Origin: Acidimicrobiales bacterium
GTDB taxonomy: Bacteria; Actinomycetota; Acidimicrobiia; Acidimicrobiales; SKKL01
Direction of reading: 5' to 3'
Assembly: GCA_034521975.1 (NCBI GenBank)
Contig: JAXHLR010000003.1
Span: 406,098-470,097 of the forward strand
DNA length: 64,000 bases
Part shown: piece by piece, positions 1-9,110 of the stretch
Position numbering within the stretch: the first letter of the stretch is position 1
Layout: each line of letters begins with the position of its first letter
The notes under the pieces: model-generated
The model's input: only the letters and a program-made list of their open reading frames with translations
Told to the model about the DNA's origin: nothing
Database searches by the model: none
Translations under genes and position numbers: made by a program

Positions 1-861
1 GTGGGCTTTGGAGACAGCGGCTTGGTCATCGGCGCACCTGGGCCTCGCTATTGAGCTGCTAGCCCAGCTCACGGAGATCGACCCTGTTGGCCGGGCTGAG
101 CAACCGACCAGCCAACAGCTTGTCGTCGATCTCCTGCCCCTGGCATCCAGAGAACACGGCGACGGATGACAGCCGGCTACGGATCGCATCGACGCGAATC
201 CGCCGTCGACATCCGAACGTTGCGTGGCCGTGGATGCTGGATGCCGCGAACCGTGCAGCGCATATGGTATCCATTCGCCGACGCACGGGCCGGGGTATGC
301 GAGACTGGAAACCCTCGAAGATCAGCGTGTTCCCCAGTGCGTACTGGTCATTCGTGGCGTCAGTAATCGAGAGATGCGTGGGGGATGCAAGGAGATCCGC
401 GTCACGCTGGCTGGAACTCATCGACAAGATCGAAGACGTGCTACCCGGTGACAGATCAAAGGTGCTAGCTGAACTCAAGATGAAGACAGTCGACGACGAT
501 GTGTTCGATGAACCTGAGCGCATTCAGCTCTGGGCAAAGCTTCGGTCTGTTGCCGGAAAGCACCGTTCGTTCTCCGCATGCCGATTGGGCGTTGTCCGCA
601 GAAGAGCTTGTACCTGTCGAGGAGTTGGTTGGTCAGCTTGCCCCGACCAGCTCGCGAATCAGAGGATCGTTGGCTGTTCGAGGACAACCATCCGGACCTC
701 GACGGTAGGCGAGGTGGACAGACGACCGCGAGCGGTACAAGGAGGTCATTCGCCTCAACAGGCTCGAAGCGGTCGGGCGCATCCTCGATGAGGAAGGGAT
801 TGCAGGCGTTCAGCAGCTGGCGGACAGTCTGAAGCAGCCATGGAGCGTTGGGATCGCCCTA
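1..861 (+). pseudogene. Left part of a large broken gene, IS-interrupted
   Basis: Protein-like sequence runs through this stretch but shifts frame several times. One frame carries a piece ending in LAELKMKTVDDDVFDEPER and IQLWAKLRSVAGKHRSF, a second carries WALSAEELVPVEELVGQLAP, a third RESEDRWLFEDNHPDLDG, and the last RLNRLEAVGRILDEEGIAGV followed by QQLADSLKQPWSVGIAL. The last frame ends exactly at the IS630 insertion (codon CTA at 859-861) and continues in frame at 5370. From memory this resembles the helical C-terminal half of uncharacterised proteins of over 1000 residues found in variable or defence islands. I cannot name the family and assign no function. The gene begins upstream of the window. 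Confidence 0.6.
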
Positions 862-2025
862 GTGGTCCGTCGTTGAAATAGCTCGGATGGGTAGTGTGTG
901 ACGATGCCGGTCGTGATTGCAGAGCCCGTTGTCGATGTCGGATGAGCAGCAGCGAGGTGTTGGAGCGGATGGCTCGGTCGTCGTCGTCTGCCGCATCGCA
1001 AGGTCGTGCAAGCGAGGGCGTTGCTGATGGCGGCCGAGGGTGTAGCGACCAATGAGGTGGCTCGGCAGTGTGGGACCACGGCGGATTCGGTGCGGTCATG
1101 GCGGCGCCGGTTCGCTGAGCATGGTGTTGAGGGTGTGGGGCGGATCGCTCCGGGTCGGGGCGCAAGTCGTGGTTGCCGGAGGGCACGGTCGAAGCGGTGG
1201 TGCATGACACGTTGCATGCCAAGCCCGATGACGGGTCGACGCACTGGACGACCAGGTCGATGGCAGCACGTCATGGGATCGGCAAGGACTCGGTTGCGCG
1301 GATCTGGCGGGACCACAAGCTCAAGCCGTGGAAGGTCGACACGTTCAAGATCTCCAACGATCCTCGGTTCGAGGAGAAACTCGTCGACGTCGTCGGCCTC
1401 TACCTGAACCCGCCTGAGCGGGCCGTGGTGTTCAGCTTCGATGGAGAAGACCCAGTGCCAGGCGTTGCGACCGAACCCAGCCGTCGTTGCCGATGAAGCG
1501 TGGTCGGGGCGAGAGCGATGACCCATGACTACAAGCGCAACGGGACCACCGATCTGTTCGCCGCGCTTGAACGTCGGCACCGGCGAGGTGTTGACCGACA
1601 CGCGCAGTCGCACAAGGCAACCGATGTGTTGCGCGTTCTTCAAGTGAGATCGATCTTCACGTCGAACCGGACCTGGAGATCCACGTCGTGTTGGACAACC
1701 TGTCCGCGCACAAGGCTCCACCGGTCGCGAAGTGGCTGGCGCACCCAAAGCGGGCCCGGTGGCACCTGCACTTCACTCCCACCTCCAGTTCGTGGCTGAA
1801 CCTGGTCGAGGGCTGGTTCAAGCTGTTGACCGAACGGCGGCTACGCCGCGGCACGTTCACCAGCGTCGACGAGCTTCATCGAAGCGATCGAGACCTGGGT
1901 CGAGCACTGGAACGACGACCCCAAACCGTTCATCTGGAAGAAGCCCGCCGAGGAGATCCTTGCCAAGGTCCGGCCGAGGCCGAGCGCGCTCTGACCGCCC
2001 AGACCAAATCCGCGACGGACCACTA
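860..2025 (+). mobile_element. IS630-like insertion sequence, copy 1
   Basis: The element is bounded by perfect terminal inverted repeats, GTGGTCCGTCG at 862-872 and CGACGGACCAC at 2013-2023, each flanked by a TA dinucleotide. TA duplication is the hallmark of the IS630/Tc1/mariner superfamily. The flank reads CTAG at the left junction, so the original target was probably C-TA-G. It lies inside the large broken gene, and an IS1182-like element then inserted at the CTAG of its right junction. A second copy at 7940-9109 is nearly identical apart from single-base indels. Confidence 0.88.
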
Positions 2026-2026
2026 G
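904..2026 (+). pseudogene. IS630-family transposase, frameshifted
   Basis: Pieces of a single transposase of about 350 residues are spread over all three forward frames. The N-terminal helix-turn-helix part includes ALLMAAEGVATNEVARQCGT, the middle GSTHWTTRSMAARHGIGKDS, and the DDE domain HVVLDNLSAHKAPPVAKWLA and FTPTSSSWLNLVEGWFKLLT. Single-base indels break the frame near 925-990, 1155 and 1440-1660. Comparison with copy 2 shows most breaks are private to one copy. The last codon before the stop is CAC (His). The stop TAG is made of the duplicated target TA plus the next flanking G, so the element does not encode its own full stop codon. Confidence 0.8.
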
Positions 2027-2067
2027 GAGTCTGCTGAGCAATCGGGGGCGAGGGGGCTCGATTCGCG

Positions 2068-3636
2068 ATGTTGGTTCGGATCGGGTGGACTGTGGGGATG
2101 CAGGGATCGTCTCGCTTGGATCGTGAGCTGCTGGATGCAGCGGCGCTGTGTTCGCATCTACTCGGTGAGGGGTCGGTGCACGCGTTCTTGGCTGAGCACC
2201 GTCACCGGTTGTTCCCCGATGAGATGTTCGTGGACCTGTTCCCGACGAAGCGGGGTCGGCCGTCGGTGCCAGCGGATGTGGTTGCCACGGTGATGGTGCT
2301 GCAGGCGTTGGAGGGCCTGTCAGATCGAGAGGCGGTCCGCCAGCTCGAGACGAACATCGCGTGGAAGGCGGCGACAGGGCTGGCGTTGACCGACGAAGCG
2401 TTCCACTCGACGGTGCTGGTGTTGTGGCGCAACAAGTTGAACGCGTCGGACCGACCGAAGCGGATCTTTGAAGCGGTCGCCACCTTGATGGACGAGTCCA
2501 GGGTTCTCGCTGGCAAGACCCGCCGGGCGTTGGACTCAACGGTGCTGGATGACGCGGTGGCCCGCCAGGACACGATCACGATGATCGCTACCCAGATCCG
2601 TCGGGTCCGCAAGCTGGTTCCCGAACTCGGGTCGGTGTGGGTCCGCGAGCACAACTTGGAGCCGGGCCGGCCGCCGTGTGACTGGGACGACCCCGCCGAT
2701 CGCGACCGCCTGGTGTCTGAGCTGGTCGATGATGCCAACGAGTTGGTGTGGGCCGCCGAGGACCTCGTCGAAGACGGTCTCGAGCTCACCGAGAAGCAGG
2801 CTGATGCGGTGGCGTTGTTGGCCCTGGTCGCGGGCCAAGACGTCGAACCCGGCGACCGGCCCGGTCAGTGGCGCATCACCCGGGGCACCGCCACCGACCG
2901 GGTCATCTCGACGGTCGATCCCGAGTCCCGCCACGCGCACAAGACCCGGTCGTCCTACCGCGACGGCTACAAGGCCCACGTCGCCGCCGAGCCCGACACC
3001 GGGCTCATCACCGCGTGTGATCTGGGCCCCGGCAACGCCGCCGACACCGACGCCGCCCCCGATCTGGTTGCGGATGAACCAGCAGGCACCGAGGTCCTCG
3101 GCGACTCCGCCTACGGATCGGGCGAGTTCCGCGACCACCTCAAGACCCACGACATGACCGCGGTGATCAAGCCCCCACCGCTACGCCCCGCCACCGTGGG
3201 CGGCTACACCCTCGACGACTTCACCATCGACCTCGACGCCAGAACCGTGACCTGTCCCGAAGACATCACCGTCACCATCACCACCTCCGGTTCGGCCCGA
3301 TTCGGCACCCACTGCACCACCTGCCCGGTCCGGGGCCGCTGCACCACCGCCACACGCGGGCGGGTCATCAAACTGCACCCCCATCATCGGCAGCTCGCTG
3401 CCGCCCGAGCCCAGGCCGGCACCGACGACTTCGACACCGTCTACCGGCAACACCGGCCGATGATCGAACGCAGCATTGCCTGGCTGGTCAAGAACAACCA
3501 CCGACGGCTCCGCTACCGAGGGATCCAACGCAACCAGCTCGGCTGGTCACTGCGATGCGCGGCGGTGAACCTCAAACGACTCCTCGCGCTCGGCCTCACC
3601 CACAACAGCGGCTGGACCATCGCCCCAACGACCTGA
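2068..3636 (+). CDS. IS1182-family transposase (DUF772 plus DDE domain)
   Basis: This 522-residue transposase is the only full-length copy in the window. Its N-terminal half matches the DUF772 architecture (FLAEHRHRLFPDEMFVDLF, then VVATVMVLQALEGLSDREAV). The catalytic half has RALDSTVLDDAVARQDT with the first Asp, GYKAHVAAEPDTGLITACD, and LGDSAYGSGEFRDHL with the second Asp. A cysteine cluster (HCTTCPVRGRC) precedes the final Glu region RPMIERSIAWLVKNNHRRLR. The length is normal for the family. It may be functional and could have supplied transposition for the frame-broken copy at 9279-10847. Confidence 0.9.
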   Translation: MLVRIGWTVGMQGSSRLDRELLDAAALCSHLLGEGSVHAFLAEHRHRLFPDEMFVDLFPTKRGRPSVPADVVATVMVLQALEGLSDREAVRQLETNIAWKAATGLALTDEAFHSTVLVLWRNKLNASDRPKRIFEAVATLMDESRVLAGKTRRALDSTVLDDAVARQDTITMIATQIRRVRKLVPELGSVWVREHNLEPGRPPCDWDDPADRDRLVSELVDDANELVWAAEDLVEDGLELTEKQADAVALLALVAGQDVEPGDRPGQWRITRGTATDRVISTVDPESRHAHKTRSSYRDGYKAHVAAEPDTGLITACDLGPGNAADTDAAPDLVADEPAGTEVLGDSAYGSGEFRDHLKTHDMTAVIKPPPLRPATVGGYTLDDFTIDLDARTVTCPEDITVTITTSGSARFGTHCTTCPVRGRCTTATRGRVIKLHPHHRQLAAARAQAGTDDFDTVYRQHRPMIERSIAWLVKNNHRRLRYRGIQRNQLGWSLRCAAVNLKRLLALGLTHNSGWTIAPTT

Positions 3637-3698
3637 GCGCCGGTCCTGAGCCGCTCCAGGCTCCCAACGGAACGTGTCAAGGGGGATGAGACAACTTC

Positions 3699-4709
3699 TT
3701 ACGCGGATTGGATGAGTGCTTCTCGGTTGGGGTCGTTGATCCACGCTGCCTCGGGAAGCTTGGGTGGTGTGGGTGGGCGGTGGCGGAATCGGGCGGGGTT
3801 GGTGTTGTAGGCGGCGGTGAGGGTGGCGGCTCGGGCGGCGCGGATCTCGGTGGCGGTGCCGTAGTGGACCGATGCGGGGGTGTGCAGGCCGATGCCGGCG
3901 TGGCGGTGGGTGTGGTTGTAGTGATCGAAGAACGCGGCGCAGAACGAGCGGGCATCGGCGATGGATCCGAACCGGGTGGGGAACGCGGGGCAGTACTTGA
4001 GGGTCTTGAACTGGGCTTCGCTGTAGGGGTTGTCGTTGGAGACCGATGGGCGGCTGTGGGAGCGGGTGACGCCGAGGTCGACGAGGAGCTGGGCGACGGG
4101 TTTGGAGGTCATCGAGGTGCCGCGGTCGGCATGCAGGGTGAGCTGGTTGCGGTCGATGCCTTGTTGGTCGAGGGCGTCGGCGATGAACGCTTCGGCGAGT
4201 TCGCCGGTCTCAGCGGCGGCGACACACCAGCCGACGACGTAGCGGGAGTAGATGTCGATGATCACGAACAGCTCGTAGTAGACGCCGCGTTCGGGGCCGG
4301 GGAGCTTGGTGATATCCCATGACCACACCTCATTCGGTGCGGTCGCGATGAGCTCGGGGCGCTTGCGGGCCGGGTGGGTGCGTTGGCGGCGACGTTCGCG
4401 GTTCTCCCCGGCGGCGGCGAGGAGCCGGTACATGGTGCGGATCGAACACAGGTAGATGCCGTCGTCGAGGAGCTGGGCCCACACCTGAGCCGGGGCGAGG
4501 TCCCGGTACTTGGGCGAGCGAAGCACCGACAACACGTGCTGTTGTTCGGGCTCGGACAGCTTGTTCGGCGGCGCCGGCCGCGGTGGCGCAGGCCCATGGA
4601 CCGGTGCCCGACGGCGACGCAGCACCGTGGAACGGTTGACGCCCAACAGCTCACACGCCCGCTTGGTCGACGTGGCCTCCTCCAGGGCGGGCAGATGCTC
4701 GGCGGTCAC
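3699..4709 (-). CDS. IS3-family transposase OrfB (rve integrase domain)
   Basis: This 336-residue protein starts with GTG overlapping the TGA of orfA (GTGA). It has an N-terminal helix-turn-helix segment (CELLGVNRSTVLRRRR), an HTH_21-like region (LRSPKYRDLAPAQVWAQLLD) and a retroviral-type integrase core. Acidic residues lie in VWSWDITKLPGPERG, LTLHADRGTSMTSKPVAQLL and NDNPYSEAQFKTLKY, the D-D-E signature of IS3-type enzymes. Length is normal. The element may be active if the OrfA-OrfB fusion is produced. Confidence 0.9.
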   Translation of the reverse strand: MTAEHLPALEEATSTKRACELLGVNRSTVLRRRRAPVHGPAPPRPAPPNKLSEPEQQHVLSVLRSPKYRDLAPAQVWAQLLDDGIYLCSIRTMYRLLAAAGENRERRRQRTHPARKRPELIATAPNEVWSWDITKLPGPERGVYYELFVIIDIYSRYVVGWCVAAAETGELAEAFIADALDQQGIDRNQLTLHADRGTSMTSKPVAQLLVDLGVTRSHSRPSVSNDNPYSEAQFKTLKYCPAFPTRFGSIADARSFCAAFFDHYNHTHRHAGIGLHTPASVHYGTATEIRAARAATLTAAYNTNPARFRHRPPTPPKLPEAAWINDPNREALIQSA

Positions 4710-5088
4710 GGCTTCGACCTGGTCTCGGTGTCCGCGCTCTCGGAGAGCTGCTCCAGAGCGCGTGCACTTTTCCCGTGATCTCCAACGCGGTCTGGGTCTT
4801 GGCCAGCTCCGAACTCAACCGTTGGTTCTGGCGACGCAACCTGTCGAGCTCGATCTGCTCCGCTGAGCGGCGCTTCTTCGACTTGGCCGCCAGACCCGCC
4901 CGGGCGCCGGCCTCGGCCTGCTTGCGCCACTCCGAGATGTGCGAGCTGTACAGCCCCTCGCGGCGCAGGATCGCTCCGCGCTCCTCCGAGCCCTTCGGCC
5001 ACGAGTCGTACTCGGCGAGGATCTCCGCCTTGTACCCGGCGGTGAACCTCCGCCGCGTCGGACGTCGCCGCAGGATCGATGTCGTCAT
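4706..5088 (-). CDS. IS3-family OrfA, with a -1 shift before its end
   Basis: The N-terminal part (RRFTAGYKAEILAEYDSWPK, then a helix-turn-helix with LYSSHISEWRKQAEAGARAG) and a basic, leucine-spaced coiled-coil typical of IS3 OrfA are clear. The expected C-terminal end (LEQLSESADTETRSKP) lies in the -1 frame and is reached at a GGGAAAAG run near 4770. This could be the element's programmed -1 site or a single-base loss. The ending TGA overlaps the orfB start. In the unshifted frame the protein continues to 4651 with low-complexity sequence. Confidence 0.75.
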
Positions 5089-5369
5089 CGTCAGTCACAC
5101 CCCCAGTGTGGGCGCGGCCGTTCAACGATGCAGTGGTCATGGTCATGGTTCTCGAGTTCCTGTCTCGCCCCGTCGGGTCAGAAGATCGGGTACCGCAGGT
5201 GTCTCAACTCACCCTGACAGACAGGGCAACGCACCCTCGCCGAGCGACCCGCCAGCTCATCGCCCCCCACCACACGGCTCAACCAACCGATCCAGCTCGA
5301 CACCGCGCCCGAACCCAGCGTCGCTCCCGCCAGCACACCTGCCAAGCGCCGTTGCTCAGCAGACTCCTA

Positions 5370-6640
5370 GCCGACAAACACCCAACGTTTGACGACCAGC
5401 TTGTGACGTCACTGGGGTTCCGCCAGAGGCCAGCGATCGCTCGCTGCCCCTGGTCATATCTCGCTCAGCGTTTCGCCAACGAGGGATGGGACTGGCTTGG
5501 GAGGGCTTCGATTGCAGCGCCCGATCTCTCCCCGGCGCGGCGCGGACTCCTACTCCTCGCATCTAGCGACTTCCCGAAGGCATGGGAGCGGGCGGACGAT
5601 TTCGGAGGGGGCCGCGACCGCCACAGCCTTCTGGCAGGAGTTCCGTCCCCGTACGGGTCTGCGGCGACTTCGAGTATGTCCAGCAGGCGGCACGACGGCT
5701 CATGGATGTTGGACGCCACGCTGTCGCCTTGGATTTGATCAACATCTACCGCGGCGACGAGGAGAGCGCCGAGAGGTATGCACTGCTGGTCGCCGAGGGT
5801 CTTGAGGTGTTGCTCAGAGAGAGCAACCTAACGAAAACGAAATTGCCGTCCTCGGAAACCACGGATTCAAGTCGCTGTTCGAACTGCTCGAGAATCAGCG
5901 GGAGGGTCGTGGGAGTTCTGAGCGAGTTGCCGAGTTGGAGTGGGCGCATAGTCCGCCTGCACTGGGGCTTCGAGCCGACGATTCCGTCGCTCGCCGAGGT
6001 CGAGCTTGCCCAGTCTCCAGGACCTGTTCGTCGAGGTGATTAGCACGGTGTATCGCTCACATCGTGACGATTACGACGAAGAGAGCGATGGCGAAGGTGA
6101 CAGCGCCAACGAGGGCGCCGAGTGATCCAGCTATTGCACAGGAGCACGCGTAACAGGCTGTTGGCGAACTGGAACCATCCTCCCGGCATGAGTTCAGACG
6201 GAATCGACGAAGCCGGACTGAGCGAGTGGGTCGACGAAGTCATCACGAAGCTGAACGGAGGCCGGTCGGCTTGACGCCGGACTCTTACACATCGGGCACA
6301 TTCTGACGGCCTTCCCAGCCCGGCGACGACGGGGTTCAGCCACCGAAGGAGGTGCGCGATCTAATCGAGAGACTGGCGAACAACAAGTTGGAGGAAGGCT
6401 ACCTCACCCGAATTCTCAACAGCCGAGGTGTCACGTCTCGTGGCCTTGAAGACGGCGGTGCAAAGGAGCAGGTACTCGCGAACGGGTTCCGTACTGATGC
6501 TGGCGCCCTCGCTGATGGAATACCCGCGGACGGCTTCGATCCTGCGACAGATTGCTGACTCGGCGGTGCGAGCGAGAGGCGCATTGGAACGAATCCAACG
6601 GCGCAGAGAGCTTCCCGAAGAGGTCTCCGCCGATGCCGCC
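5370..6640 (+). pseudogene. Right part of the large broken gene
   Basis: The reading frame cut at 861 resumes here: codons 859-861 joined to 5370-5372 read GIAL|ADKHPTFDDQLVTSLGF without a gap. It continues YLAQRFANEGWDWLGRAS, RRGLLLLASSDFPKAWERAD, FEYVQQAARRLMDVGRHAVA and NHGFKSLFELLENQREGRGS. Then come, in changing frames, DLFVEVISTVYRSHRDDYDE, NWNHPPGMSSDGIDEAGLSE, VRDLIERLANNKLEEGYLTR and EYPRTASILRQIADS. At least six single-base shifts break it near 5600-5650, 5830, 5940, 6010-6125, 6500 and 6565. No catalytic motif is visible. The region 6641-6784 shows nothing I can identify. Confidence 0.65.
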
Positions 6641-6784
6641 ACGAGCTGGCACGCGCGCGAGCCCGCTGACCGCTCTGTTGGGGGACATGGAGCCGACGTC
6701 GCCCGTATCGGGTGTCGAAGCTCGTCGCACTGTCTGCCCTCGATGCGTCCTTGAAGGGCAGGGCCCGGCGTGGGTGCAGATATC

Positions 6785-7919
6785 TCAGGAGGCGCCTGCA
6801 TTCGGGGAGAGCAGGGCGCCGAGGTAGGTGGCGGCGACTCGGTCGGTGGCGGGGAGGGCGTGGGTGTAGATGTTGAGCGTCGTGGCGGTGTCGCGGTGGC
6901 CGAGGCGGGAGCTGATCGTGGCGATCGGGACGCCGCCGTCGCCGAGCACGGTGGCGACGAAGTGGCGCAGGTCGTGCAGGCGCACCCGGTCGAGGCCGAG
7001 CTGGGCCCGGAGCCGGCCGAACCGGTTGGTGCACACGTCCGGGCCGCCACGGCCGACCCTCGACGTCGGCGAACACGTAGGCGTCGTCGGCCAGGCGCAC
7101 GCCGAGCGCCAGCGCCCGCTCGAGCATCCGCCGACGGTGCTCCCGCAGAACGAGCACCGTCGCCTCGTCGAGCGACACCCGCCGCGACGCATGGGTCTTG
7201 GTCGACTTCTCGTACGGCACGCCGTTGGCCATGGCGATCGCCCGGCGGATCACCAGCTCCTCCCCGTCGAGGTCGATGTCCGACCAGCGCAGCCCGCAGC
7301 CCTCACCCCGTCGGCACCCGGTGGCGGCGAGCACCCACAGGTACGCACCGAACTCGGGATCGTCCTCCCGAGCAGCCGAGAGCAACAGCAGCACCTCGTC
7401 GACCGTCGGCGGCGTCACCGTCTTCCGGGTCTGCGGCGGCGGCGTCGCATCCACCGCCGGCGACCGGGCGATCAGTCCCCACTTGCGGGCCTGCTCGAGC
7501 GACTGGCGCACCACGGTGTGACAGATCCGCACCGTCCGGGCCGACAGCCCCGAGCCACGCAGCTCGGCGTAGAGCGTGTCGAGCTCGATCGGCCGCAGCG
7601 ACGCCAGCTTCCGCTCGCCGAGCGCCGGCCGCAGGTACTTGCGGGCCACCCACTCATACGACGTCACCGTCGACGGCTCCACCGCCAGGCGCTTCACCGT
7701 CAGCCACCGGTCGAGCAGCTCGCCGAAGGTCAGCGGCGCCGCGGCGGCGTGGCGACCCTCGTCGACCTCGACGAGCAACCGGGACAGCTCCCGCTCGGCC
7801 TCGTGGCGCGTCCCGGTGATCGTCCGCTGGGAGTACCGCTTCCTGCCATCAGCGGAGCGCCCCAGGTACGCCTTGATCCGCCAGCTCTTCGGTCCTCGTT
7901 GCTGGATGTGTCCTCGCAT
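6785..7919 (-). pseudogene. Phage-type tyrosine integrase, one frameshift
   Basis: A tyrosine recombinase of about 378 residues begins at ATG 7919 (MRGHIQQRGPKSWRIKAYLG). It has an arm-binding-like N-terminus, a SAM-like core-binding domain (LTFGELLDRWLTVKRLAVEP) and a catalytic domain. The first catalytic Arg is in ATGCRRGEGCGLRW. The rest, HDLRHFVATVLGDGGVPI, SRLGHRDTATTLNIYTHALP with the nucleophile Tyr, lies in another frame. One extra G in the run near 7038-7043 separates the two. If the IS pair at 7940-10893 is removed, the start codon lies about 100 bp from the 3' end of tRNA-Arg, the usual place for the integrase of a tRNA-inserted element. Confidence 0.85.
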
Positions 7920-7939
7920 GTCGGCCTCCTCGGCACTAC

Positions 7940-9109
7940 TAGTGGTCCGTCGTTGAAATAGCTCGGATGGGTAGTGTGTGACGATGCCGGTCGTGATTGC
8001 AGAGCCGTTGTCGATGTCGGATGAGCAGCGCGAGGTGTTGGAGCGGATGGCTCGGTCGTCGTCGTTGCCGCATCGCAAGGTCGTGCAAGCGAGGGCGTTG
8101 CTGATGGCGGCCGAGGGTGTAGCGACCGATGAGGTGGCTGGGCAGTGTGGGACCACGGCGGATTCGGTGCGGTCACGGCGGCGCCGGTTCGCTGAGCATG
8201 GTGTTGAGGGTGTGGGGCGGATCGCTCCGGGGTCGGGGGCGCAAGTCGTGGTTGCCGGAGGGCACGGTCGAAGCGGTGGTGCATGACACGTTGCATGCCA
8301 AGCCCGATGACGGGTCGACGCACTGGACGACCAGGTCGATGGGCAGCACGTCATGGGATCGGCAAGGACTCGGTTGCGCGGATCTGGCGGGAGCCACGAG
8401 CTCAAGCCGTGGAAGGTCGAGACGTTCAAGATCTCCAACGATCCTCGGTTCGAGGAGAAACTCGTCGACGTCGTCGGCCTCTACCTGAACCCGCCTCGAG
8501 CGGGCCGTGGTGTTCAGCTTCGATGAGAAGACCCAGTGCCAGGCGTTGGACCGAACCCAGCCGTCGTTGCCGATGAAGCGTGGGCCGGGGCGAGACGACG
8601 ACCCATGACTACAAGCGCAACGGGACCACCGATCTGTTCGCCGCGTCGAACGTCGGCACCGGGCGAGGTGTTGACCGACACGCGCAAGTCGCACAGGGCA
8701 ACCGACGCGTCGGCGTTCTTCAAGTGGATCGATCTTCACGTCGAACCGGACCTGGAGATCCACGTCGTGTTGGACAACCTGTCCGGCGGCACAAGGCTCC
8801 ACCGGTCGCGAAAGTGGCTGGCGCACCCAAAGGGGGCCCGGCGGCACCTGCACTTCACTCCCACCTCCAGTTCGTGGCTGAACCTGGTCGAGGGCTGGGT
8901 TCAAGCTGTTGACCGAACGGCGGCTACGCCCGCCGGCGCGTTCACCAGCGTCGACGTGGTCCCGTCGAAGCGATCGAGACCTGGGTCGAGCACTGGAACG
9001 ACGACCCCGAACCGTTCATCTGGAAGAAGCCCGCCGAGGAGATCCTTGCCAAGGTCCGCCGAGGCCGAGCCGCTCTGACCGCCCAGACCAAATCCGCGAC
9101 GGACCACTA
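7940..9109 (+). mobile_element. IS630-like insertion sequence, copy 2
   Basis: The same inverted ends as copy 1 (GTGGTCCGTCG at 7942-7952, CGACGGACCAC at 9097-9107) are flanked by TA at 7940-7941 and 9108-9109. The left junction again reads CTAG. The element lies between the integrase start and tRNA-Arg, in the same orientation as copy 1. An IS1182-like element is again inserted in the CTAG at its right junction, this time in reverse orientation. Confidence 0.88.
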
Positions 9110-9110
9110 G
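7984..9110 (+). pseudogene. IS630-family transposase, frameshifted (copy 2)
   Basis: The first 70 or so codons are intact here, unlike copy 1 (MSDEQREVLERMARSSSLPH, then KVVQARALLMAAEGVATDEV). The frame then breaks near 8230, 8340, 8390, 8495-8560, 8600-8690, 8785, 8815, 8900 and 8930-8960. DDE-domain pieces (LEIHVVLDNLSGG, FTPTSSSWLNLVEGW) are recognisable. Most breaks are one-base gains or losses relative to copy 1, with few substitutions. As in copy 1, the stop TAG uses the duplicated target TA plus a flanking G. Confidence 0.78.

Larger units (their letters stand above)
3670..5226 (-). mobile_element. IS3-like element nested in the IS1182-like element
   Basis: The element is flanked by the 5-bp direct repeat CAACG (3665-3669 and 5227-5231). 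The uninterrupted site is visible in IS1182-like copy 2, where the same flanks are contiguous and contain CAACG once. The ends carry related inverted sequences, TGTCAAGGGGGATGAGACA on the left and the complement of a TGTCAGGGTGAGTTGAGACA sequence on the right. It carries orfA and orfB on the minus strand. It inserted just downstream of the IS1182 transposase stop, so that gene is intact. Confidence 0.85.
2027..5366 (+). mobile_element. IS1182-like element, copy 1, carrying an IS3-like insertion
   Basis: Imperfect terminal repeats (GAGTCTGCTGAGCAA at 2027-2041 and its complement at 5352-5366) are flanked by CTAG at 2023-2026 and 5367-5370. A duplicated 4-bp palindrome fits IS1182-type insertion. 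Subtracting the 1557-bp IS3-like element and its 5-bp duplication leaves about 1778 bp, matching copy 2 at 9111-10889 (1779 bp). The element sits exactly at the right end of IS630 copy 1, in the CTAG that the earlier insertion left there. Confidence 0.82.

Noticed and set aside
4651..5146. Alternative overlapping proteins in the OrfA region of the IS3-like element
   Set aside because: These are frame-shifted readings of orfA. Only the -1 continuation with LEQLSESADTETRSKP looks genuine and was merged with orfA.
6641..6784. Possible small gene between the broken large gene and the integrase
   Set aside because: No frame shows conserved or protein-like sequence and no ribosome site is seen; it is probably degraded sequence.
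860..9109. Composite transposon bounded by the two IS630 copies
   Set aside because: Each copy has its own TA duplication, and the host sequence on either side of each copy rejoins without a gap. They are independent insertions.
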